From Mikania micrantha (taxonomy: Eukaryota > Streptophyta > Magnoliopsida > Asterales > Asteraceae): DNA of 64,000 nt. The translations under genes and the position numbers were made by a program. The DNA lies in the NCBI GenBank assembly GCA_009363875.1, contig CM018680.1:17555608-17619607 (forward strand), in the 5' to 3' direction. Under the pieces are notes generated by a model that was not told where the DNA came from, did no database searches, and saw only the letters and a list, made by a program, of their open reading frames with translations. Positions within the stretch are counted from its first letter, which is position 1, and every line of letters begins with the position of its first letter. Below are positions 54,921 through 64,000 of this stretch, piece by piece.

Positions 54921-57900
54921 TGGTCAAAGCCTAATTTATTGGCGTTACAAACTCTTCAGCCCACGGATTCCGGCGACTCGTTGAAATTCCTATGATTTTT
55001 CCGACGACTTTTGGAATCCGGCGAAAAAATTTCGATAAAAATCTAAAATTCCGACAGGTTATATATATATATATATATCTTTATCTTTACTATTATATAA
55101 TGTATATTGGTGAGATAAACATCTAAAGTCTTAATATAAAGAAAAGTGCAACTAAAGGAGCTTGTGGTACAACCAATATTACAATATATGCAATAAATCA
55201 GTCACGTATTCTTTTGATTTTTGTTTTCTATGAAACCCTGATTTCTACTTTCCTTCTCCCCTTAACATCCTTTCCCCTTTTCAGCTTCATATCTCCCAAG
55301 TAAGAAATCTTTCGATCTATCACCATTCCCCTTTGATTCTTGTTTCCTTAATCGGTAATCTCTCAACAAGGTGAATGGGATATCATAACCAACTCTTGAA
55401 GCATGATTTCTTGATATCTTTGACGTTGAAGCAATAAGATGAAAGAAGGAGGCATCTTTTCTTCACTTCTGAATCAAGACAACCGAAAAGAGCAATTTAT
55501 GAAGACATTTTTGAGTCACGCACCAATTTCAAAATTCAAATCCACCACTCTCAAATCTCTGGTGAACGTCATTCCATTCAAGAAATTCAGTTCAAATCCC
55601 TAAAGCGCTCACTCGATCTATTCTCTCTGGTTCACTCGCCCTTGCCCCCTCTAATCTCAACATGTTTCGCTCTAACCTAATTTTGATTTGATCAGGAAGG
55701 CCAAAATGGGTCAGGTATTTGGTAATTGGTGATGGATAAACTAATTAATTTTTTTTAGATTTTTTATTGCAGCTTTTTCTTTGGTTCTTCACCAACATAA
55801 TATGTAAGTTTTTTGTACTACTTTTTTGTGTTCAGCTTCTGTAATGAAGCTTATATTATTCTATTTGACGCAGGCCCAAATTGAGCCGTGGATTGATTTC
55901 TTCTCATTTGAAATTGATGTTAATTCTAGGGTATGGTTTGCCCAAAAGATTGGTATTTGCCGATTACATTGAAGCTGTTAGTTATTTTTTTCTGCAGCTT
56001 TTATTTTACCATTGTTTTAGAAGAATTATTATCTTTCTCTTTCGTATCTTACTCATTTATTAGTTTGACAGAATAACCCATGCAATTGAATTGTGTTGAG
56101 TTTTATCTCAATTTACTCTTTATGAAATTAACCTAGGGTTTGAAACATGTAGCAGTGAAAGTGCATATTAATTCAGCTGTTTTTTTTTTTTTTTTTGCTT
56201 GGTAAGTTTTGTCATAAGCATCAAGAACTTTGGATTATGAAGCGAGTTATTATTGATAAACATAAGATTGACTATGTGGTTATTCAACATGAACCTTGTG
56301 GCTTTTGGATTATTTAACTATTCATCAACATTATATAATTCAATTTATAAGATAAATAACTATAGCAACACCAGACGACTATCTAATGGTAGAGCTCCCA
56401 GAGCTCAATGAGAAGATAACATCAAGAGAACTCTGTGTGTCTCGGACATTGATCACAATGTGAGTAAATTCCATGTTTTCATTTACTTCTTTTATGTAAT
56501 GCACTGTATTTTCATAGACGAAATGATTATTTACTCAAAATGGTTACTTTAATAGGTCATTGAAAAGCAGCTTGATTCTTTGTTTAGTGGCTTTGGACAT
56601 GTAAATCCCAAGCTATGTAGGTCTTTTTCTTTATCATATGAGGTTGTAAACTATGAACTATCAGAGTCTTATTTCTTTCCAAATTTTATTCAAGTTTTAA
56701 TTATATATCGACAAGAAGGTTTGCATATACGTTTTTATTCAAGTTTAGTTTTCAGTAGTTTTCTACTCCATCCTATAATAAATAAGCAAGAATTTTTCAA
56801 ACTGAGGTCAAGAATTTCTTTTTCTTTTTCAAGTTTCTCAAACATAGGTCAAGAATTTCTTTGATGGGTTCAATGGGACACCATAGTAGTATGCATCTCA
56901 TGTATGAATCTTTACTCTGTTGTGCTATTTGGGTTCTCAAATATGATATGTAGCTTCTGATGTGTGCATCTTTTTTCCACACATTAAGTAATGGGGTTCC
57001 TAAATCAAGAAACAATTTAGCACTATGTTGAATTTTCCTCTTATTATAAATATTAACCTGGTGTATGTATGCAATTCATTAACCACAATTTTTTTTCCCA
57101 AAAATCTGTCCAGTTTATTACCATAACTGTTTTGTGACCCTCTTTGTATTAGAAAAGATTAAAGATGGCTGGGTTTATTGTTTTGTTTTTAAAAAGTGTT
57201 TAAAACAAGGTAAGATTCTTTTACACATTCACTTGTAAGCGGCATGTTTAAGCCTCTCATTGCTAACATGAAGACTTTGAAAATTATGGTGACATACATT
57301 AAATATATAGCTACTAACATCTTTTGTTTTTAAAAGTTTTTTAAGCAAGTTTTGGGGTTACATGATAGATGCAAGATGTTGCTATTCAAAATCCATTGAA
57401 GACAAGCATGTATGTGTGTTAAGGGCAATGCACCATGATTGCCTTATTTGCTTTGAGGTAACACGAGGCCTTTTTTAATAATAATTTTTTTTAATTTTAT
57501 AATGAATCATTTGCTATTAGATTTGCATTATTTGTTTGATACATTGAAGGTTCTTACCATCTTACTATGTGGGTATACAATGCATTTGGATTGCCAGCAA
57601 TACATGGAACATATACCCATGCATTTGGATTGCCAGCAATACATGAAACATCATAGGTACAGATAAAAATGTCATGAGAGTATATAATCATGATAATGGG
57701 TCCCATTTGACAAATAAAAAAAGTATTACAAACGATATAGAACTTGATTTTCTTTATAATGTGATATGTATTATTTTCCAAATGTTTGGGAAAAGCTCGA
57801 TTATGAGGAGTGTGTAGGCAAAGTTGTCAACCCGTATGTATAAAAAAAGAACTTTTGTTAGGTGTTGGAGTTTTTTTTTAATTTTTGAATGAATTCAAGA

Positions 57901-58100
57901 GAAGTGGTTGAAGTCTTTTTTTGTTTTTGAGCCAGGTGCTTTATTATATTCTAGCAACATGTGCTTTATGTATCAGTTTCTTTTTAAAAAACGATGAGTT
58001 GTTAAGGTATGTGTAACATGCTTACCACTAAGATCAGAAGCAAACCGAGTTGTTAATAGTTGAATTATTATATAAAACAGATTTTAGTCGGTTTACGTTT

Positions 58101-61100
58101 TGTGACAACTAGTACTCGACCGCCCGGCAAGTCCGTACGGTATGTGTACTTGTAAACAGTAACTATGTGTGCATACGTGATTGTAAACAGTACTTGTATT
58201 AACAGAATCCTAAATACAAGAACAGTTGTACGTATTTTCGTGTAAACTTAAATACATTAAGTACAACGTACATTCGAAACATTAGTTGTGTTTATTAAGT
58301 GAAAACTTAATAACAGTTAACACAACAAATCATGAGAAACAACGGTAATCAAACCATATTCAGAAAACAAATCGGTTGCGATCTGATGTCCATAGATGAC
58401 AGGAATCAGATGGCCGACAATTCAATGTGAAAACAAGATGAAAACAGGATGTTTAGTTGAGTCCGACAGTGAGGAAACACAATTTAAACATAAACTGCAG
58501 TGTCGTTTCAGAATAACGAACTGACAGTGTGTTTGCGTGGGTGACGATTCACACAAACATATCTGTGAGTTTAACGTTCTGAAATGATGACTGGAAAGTA
58601 GAAAACAAAATTCGGAAAGCAAAACCATCGTCGTGTTCGTTCGAATGACGATTCGAACGAATACGCGCGATGGTGACGCGATTCGACGAAACGAAAACGA
58701 ACTACGATGCGAAACAAATTTAATTTTAATTAAATAAAATAATTAACATTTTTACAATTTTGAAACTCAGCAAATTAACTAAAATAACATTTTTATTATT
58801 TATTTGTAATTACGCGTAATTTTCCGGATACGCGACGAATTAACGAACCGAGCAACCGAAATGGACCCGGACACCACACGTGATATAAATAGCTTAAATG
58901 AGACTATTTCTTTCATTTTTTACATCCACACTCCCTTCTCTCTCTACATTCCCGTCCAAGAAGAAAACCACCATTGTTGCACCTTCAAAGCTCCATAACT
59001 TCCTCATTTCTCAACCGATTTGGGTGATTCTTGCGCCCACGCGTAGCCCTCGACGTCCTCTACAAGAAAGTACAGCGGATCTGGAGCTTAGTCCACTGAA
59101 AACCGAGGTATGATGCTTGAAACATGGCTGGAAATAGGGTTTTCAGCACTCTCTTGTTCGAGTCACACAACCAACTGAATACACGTCCTTCTCGTGATGA
59201 TTACACACTCTCTACAACCCTAGCTGGTATCACAAAAGCCTACGAGTGACCAAATGCACAGAGGATCGATGATGATGGAAGGGAAGGGCAGGTTCGCGTG
59301 TGTGTGTGGTGATGCCGAACAGTGGCTGGCAAGAACATGGGTCATGAACCCACATCACACATCGTCGAACCTTTCTCCAACTGAAGGCAACGAACCAAGT
59401 TCTGCCGAACCTTCATCATCATCCTCGAGCCCTAGTCGAACCTTGCCTTCTACTCACGAACCCAGGAGCTTAACGAACCATCTAACCGAGCAAACTCTAG
59501 ACGAACCCATAGTGTCCAGATGCCACGAAGCTTATCTGATGAGTCACGAACCCTAACCGCCGAACCATGCACAAACAGCAGCCCTACGAACCCATCTACT
59601 GTCGAACCTTTGAGTTTGTTAACCGAACCCTGCTATCCTTGACGAACCATAGTGACGAACCCTCACCTGACCACAATCACGAACCTTGTGCTGAGTTCAC
59701 TGGCCGAACCATGTTCCATGTCTGCGAACACTTGGGAAGTTATTTGAACAAATGGCTGCCATGGGAATGATATGTGATTCAGATTACTGCTTCGAATTGT
59801 TTTAGGCCCAAATTCAGTTCTGGCAGCCCATAAACATCTTTGGCCCAATCTTCCTTGAACAGCCCATAACGAAAATCTAGTAGGCCCAACAGTGTCTACC
59901 TAAGCCCAACAGATTCTAGACTCAAGCCTCTTTATTTCAGCCCAAAGCAAATGGGAGACTGAACAAACTATTGGGCCACTCAGTTAAATCATCAAAGCCC
60001 ACGAAAATAACCAAGGCCCAACTATACTTAGCCAACTAGTCACTAAATCTGTTTAAACCATTCGGCCCAGCACACTTTTCGGCTCAACTGGATGGTCCAA
60101 ATTTAGGTTTGGGGTTCACGTTACATATTGGGCCTAAGGTCCACTTAGACCGGCCCAATTATCTTCGGCCCACATGACCTATTGGCTCATGTAAATTCAT
60201 TCGGCCCATATAAATACTCTAGCCCATTTAACGATCGGCCTACTTGAATTAAGGTGCAACTAACATAAGGAATCAAATATTAAGTGTAAATTCAAGTAAC
60301 TATGCACAAATGGTAAATTTTAATAAGAAGGTGGTGAGGATTGTATTAGTTTCCTAAAGCCTAAAATAATGCAATTCGAAATGTGTCAACAAATGGTTTC
60401 TAAGTGAACGGATGAATAGAACAATGATAATACAAACCTAAGCTACAAGTATTAAAGGTTGTTAACATTTAACCTAAAACCCAAGTTTTACACTTAGTAC
60501 CCCTTTTATTATAACACTAAAGTAAAAGGATGATAAACCAAATATGTGAGCCTTAATTAAATGGGCTAAGAGCTAGTAAGACACTTAATAAGCGAACAGG
60601 GCCGAATGAGGAGCAAGACCAGGGGGGGTAACAAAATTAGGGATAACACCCATACGCGCACACTAAACAATTACACGCAACACTATAAGTTACAAACAAT
60701 GTAAATTCAATGCAGGATCATAAAACAAACTCAAGAACAATCCAAGTGAGCGTGTAATCATCCTTTTAAGCTAAGTCAACTCTACTACTACAAGGTGAGT
60801 TCATATGCCCCTTTTTTTTAATCTTTACTGATTTTAAACTCTCGGGGCTGAGAAACATGCTTTACTTTTATTTATTTAAAAGTTTTGCTTACATATTGCT
60901 AATACTTTGATTACTTGATATTAAATTGCTTATTATCATAAATCATTGTATGCATGCTTGTATGATTTCATGATGACAGGAAAGATAAGATGATGATGAT
61001 ATTATAATATCATAACTCATCAATACAATAGAATAACTTAGTAGTAAGTCAACTCTTACAACACTTAGTTATTCTTACAAGAAATGACATTGAAACGATT

Positions 61101-62769
61101 ACAAGGAACATGATGACATGATTACAAGAACGAACATAAGAATGATATAAAGATGATATATCTTTATTACATCATTCATTACAAGAGTTAAATAAGTGTA
61201 ATAAGACTTGCTTTTATAACACTTAACTTTATAACTCAACACATATTACAAGAAGAACAAGTGGCATGGAATGATAATCATGATAACATAATTTCATGAT
61301 AACAACATCATTCACTCAAATAATTAACATAACCTAATAAGACTAGTTCTTATTTAACTTTGTTAATATCACGGAGAACATATGACAATGAGAACAAGAG
61401 TACAAGTGAATACAATTACAATTAGTTACATTTGACCTGTTTGTATTATATCACTCCAATCATGTGCCAAGTTGTTCAAGTTGATCATGTAAGCCCCTTT
61501 AATTCGCTGACCAGTTAATTTGACGTGACTAAACCGACGATAGCATAGTGGTACCATAGGTTTGACAAACCTCTAGCTTGTAGGGCTAGTATGTTGATCG
61601 TATTGATTCATTGGCCGGTAACGTATGACCGGTGACAGGGCGACCTCAAGTCAGGTTCTGGTAAGCGACACATGGTGATATTAATCTACAGTGATAAGTA
61701 ATTAATCCAGCGAAAACCCTATTGACTAGTAGGTTGAGAAGGTGATCTGCTCTCATGTTACACTACTAGTAATAGATTTCGTTGAGGACAATAGACATAC
61801 AAAGTGGTAGAGATAAATCGGATGCATTGAAATCTGATTACGTGAGGATTCCAATGGATTCCTTTTAGGCTCTATGCACTATGGTTCAAGGACAAGTTGC
61901 AAGGGGTTAACTCACACTCTTAATATTTAATAGAGTATCATCAGTTAACCCACCTCAAGTATAGAATAATAGAAGGACAAGATTATATTAATCTAAAATT
62001 CCTTAATACATCGAGGGTTATCAACACTTCGGTTTGATAATTAAACCCCGTACAATATATTATTCTATCATCAATACAATAATTGAATACATATCAAATA
62101 CGATGAACAAACGGGTAATTGATATCTTTAGTTGTATCGCAAGTGGGGTTGAACTTGACTGAGTATGTGGTGGGATAGCGTTTGGGCTTGACCCTTGCGT
62201 GATTCTCTATATATAAGCATACTTGATCAGGTGATGCACTACTTGTACATATAACTAAAGAGAGGCCATTGGGTGGAACAGATGAAACAAGTATTACAAG
62301 CAACAACTATGACATTGTGGATGTGTGCATGATCAATTCAATGATTTTCAATTTACTTATGAACTCACCAACCTAGTGTTGACTTTGTTTAAATGCATGT
62401 TTTCTCATGTGACGAACAGGTGTAGTTACATATATGCAAGGACTAGCTAGTGGACTTTTAGAAGACCTAGCTTACTTTTGATTGCATACTTTTGAAATGA
62501 CAAAACAGTGAATCACTTTTGTATATCTTGTACAGATCAAGATATAAACTCATTGATTCTTTTTGATTAGATTTACTTAGTTAAATTATGATGTACAATG
62601 TAATTTAACTTTGTAATTCTATGTCATGTCATGTTAGCATTTCTCATTTATATCTCATGTGCTATGTAAACAATCTGATCATTTGATTATCACTCAAAGA
62701 TATCGCGCCCCGGGAACCTTCCGCCCGACGGGAAAACCCGATCTGTTCCCGCCGGCCCGGGGTGTGACA
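58101..62769 (+). repeat. Solo LTR C, related to element E (4669 bp)
   Basis: It starts TGTGACAACTAGTACTC, ends GCCCGGGGTGTGACA, and has exact CGTTT duplications (58096-58100 and 62770-62774). In order it has the U3 inverted repeats (58531-58661), TATAAATA (58884-58891), a CGAACC array (about 59370-59740), a GGCCCA/GCCCA array (about 59800-60240), donor AAG|GTGAGTTC (60795), AGGTTTG-A-CAAACCT (61558-61572) and a hairpin module near 62155-62230. The 100- and 67-codon ORFs near 59254-59770 are translations of the CGAACC array. Confidence 0.95.
58884..58891 (+). promoter_or_regulatory. TATA box of solo LTR C
   Basis: TATAAATA follows CACACGTG and precedes a T/C-rich leader ending in CTCTCTCTAC. 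It is the best core promoter in this LTR. Confidence 0.6.
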
Positions 62770-62774
62770 CGTTT

Positions 62775-63237
62775 TGTAAGTAAATTACGTTTTTTTGGAT
62801 GACTAATGTTGAATTTTTTTAATATTCTAGGACAACTATTCCACATGCCTTTAAGTGACATTTTTAAATTAAGATGTTACAATTAGTAATTGGTGTTTTC
62901 TATTTGTAATAGATGCAAGTAAAGTTACAGTTTTTTATATTTTCTTACAACCTTACTTTTGCTTGGTCGTTTGTTTTTGCAGATTCCTTTTGTGGATGCA
63001 ATGTTACATTTAGTAATTGGTGTTTTATATTTGTAATTCATTTATCAAATAAAAAATAGATTTAAGCCGGTTTATATTTAGTAAGGAAATTACTTTTACA
63101 TGTTGATTCATGCCGATTTTTTTAAAATATGAGACCATAACTTCGCATGCTTTATAATAGCTTTTTTTTTAAAAGGGTGTTATAGTTAGCGATTTGAAAA
63201 AAGTCGACGCCGCCGCATCGTGCTGGTTTCCAACTAG
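62775..63237 (+). other. 3' part of the probable Helitron
   Basis: AT-rich, with two near-repeats of TACAATTAGTAATTGGTGTTTT-like sequence (about 62878 and 63004). It ends with the GC-rich terminus of the Helitron. I see no gene. Confidence 0.5.
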
Positions 63238-63257
63238 TATATATATATATATATATT
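63238..63257. repeat. TA microsatellite
   Basis: Simple (TA)n run at the right flank of the probable Helitron, matching the TA run at its left flank (55061-55077). Confidence 0.9.
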
Positions 63258-63488
63258 GTGAGGCTCATTACTTCAATTAATCCCATGTTCCTTCAATGGG
63301 TCTCTTAGTTGATGGAAATCTCTAGCCAACCTTACTATAAGAGATCTTTTCTTAACATCAAACGTTAAAAATGGTGTTGAAATGGATTTTTCATTTTCTT
63401 CATTTTTTGATCTTGTATTCAAATCCAGAAAGTGCAACAGAAATGAAATTTAACGAATAACTAATAGATTTCCTTTCTTTCAGTTATT

Positions 63489-63538
<50 letters not shown>

Positions 63539-64000
63539 GTTATGGTGACACCGCCGTTGTGATCAAATAGTCATATCGGCATACCAATATGACTGAATCT
63601 TTTTATTCCTCAAAATTTTAATTAGGTAGCATTGTGTAACACAAGTTTAGGTATTTTTTTATTTTATTACTATTATTTTTTGAAACTTTTGTATTTTACG
63701 ATTTAAAGTTTACGGTGAAATGATAAGTTTTATTTTAGCTAAGTTTTGATATTTGATAATGTATTTAGTCATGTTCAGTGTGGGATGTTGTCACCACATG
63801 CAAGATAAAACTCCAATTAAATGTAAAAATGCAAATGGTTAGCTACTTAGATAAGTTACTAAGTTAAGATCAATCCAAAAGGTGTTGGGCTTAACTTCCC
63901 TTGGATATGGGTCTTTATAAATAGGCTAAATTTAGTTTGAGCCCAATGAGATGAATAGGCCCAAAATCTTGCTCATTTTAGTGAATAACTCATGAACCCT
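63258..64000. other. Terminal spacer without a recognised feature
   Basis: AT-rich sequence with a second (TA)n run at 63500-63536. The last 200 bases have GGGCTTAA and AGGCCCAAAA motifs like those in LTRs, but I can assign no element or gene. Confidence 0.5.

Larger units (their letters stand above)
55078..63237 (+). mobile_element. Probable nonautonomous Helitron, split by a solo LTR
   Basis: It starts TCTTTATCTTTACTATTATA, as plant Helitrons often do, at 55078 after A. It ends in GCCGCCGCATCGTGCTGG followed by TTTCCAACTAG at 63237 before T. TC...CTAG between A and T is the Helitron signature, and both flanks are TA repeats, which fits one target. Without the solo LTR it is about 3.5 kb. 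The 55200-58095 part is T-rich with short ORFs of 60-94 codons and no RepHel protein. Stretches such as 56370-56460 could be captured exons, but I do not recognise them. The 3' hairpin is imperfect, so the end call is moderate. Confidence 0.55.

Noticed and set aside
55881..56864. 60- and 94-codon ORFs in the Helitron cargo
   Set aside because: Phe/Leu/Ile-rich products of T-rich DNA with no recognisable motif; not called as genes.
59254..59770. 100- and 67-codon ORFs in solo LTR C
   Set aside because: NEPS/AEPS-like repeats come from the CGAACC array; there is no conserved domain.

Overview
This is flowering-plant nuclear DNA, and almost all of it is repeats: nested LTR retrotransposons, two solo LTRs, several small TIR elements and a probable Helitron. 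I find no cellular protein gene, tRNA, rRNA, CRISPR array or bacterial feature. The plant assignment rests on Ty3/gypsy elements primed by initiator tRNA-Met (TGGTATCAGAGC), long 2.6-4.7 kb LTRs, gag-pol proteins of the chromovirus (Tekay/Del-like) type, and AT-rich MITE-filled spacers. A eudicot, perhaps Asteraceae, is my guess from the overall look; it is not demonstrated.

Nest, positions 1-44127. An old LTR remnant (F, 43765-44127) flanks element B. B is a minus-strand Tekay-like element: 3' LTR part 13750-15114, internal 15115-21246, 5' LTR in pieces 21247-21784, 38366-39923 and 42055-43764. Element A, also on the minus strand, lies in B's 3' LTR and is a tandem: partial internal 1-1931, LTR 1932-4575, complete internal 4576-11084, LTR 11085-13749. 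Element E (minus, 21785-38365, TSD CATAA) lies in B's 5' LTR and has lost its 5' half by deletion. Element D (plus, 24681-35192, TSD TGAAA) lies inside E's LTR, is nearly pristine and encodes an uninterrupted 1572-residue Gag-Pol. So B is oldest, then A and E, and D is younger than E. A fragment of A's LTR also sits in B's other LTR at the same target base.

Right half, 44128-64000. Several nonautonomous TIR elements with TTACANTGATGTAA-type repeats, two hAT-type MITEs, a 310-bp foldback element and a 43-bp minisatellite surround a 3.7 kb solo LTR of the B family (46333-50064, TSD TACAT). Further right a probable Helitron (55078-63237, TC...CTAG between A and T) carries a 4.7 kb solo LTR related to E (58101-62769, TSD CGTTT).

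What may be new: (1) an intact 248-residue coiled-coil ORF between the PBS and gag of element A, open in both tandem units while pol is dead; (2) cis structures shared by different LTR families, namely paired U3 inverted repeats around a TGACGAT core spaced about 103 bp apart, and leader/LTR hairpin modules whose arms change sequence but keep complementarity; (3) a conserved splice donor and acceptor pair inside the LTRs; (4) an in-frame 102-bp intron-like insert in D's gag; (5) a conversion-like patch copying an A insertion between B's two LTRs. Identities and counts given are from reading by eye, not from alignments.
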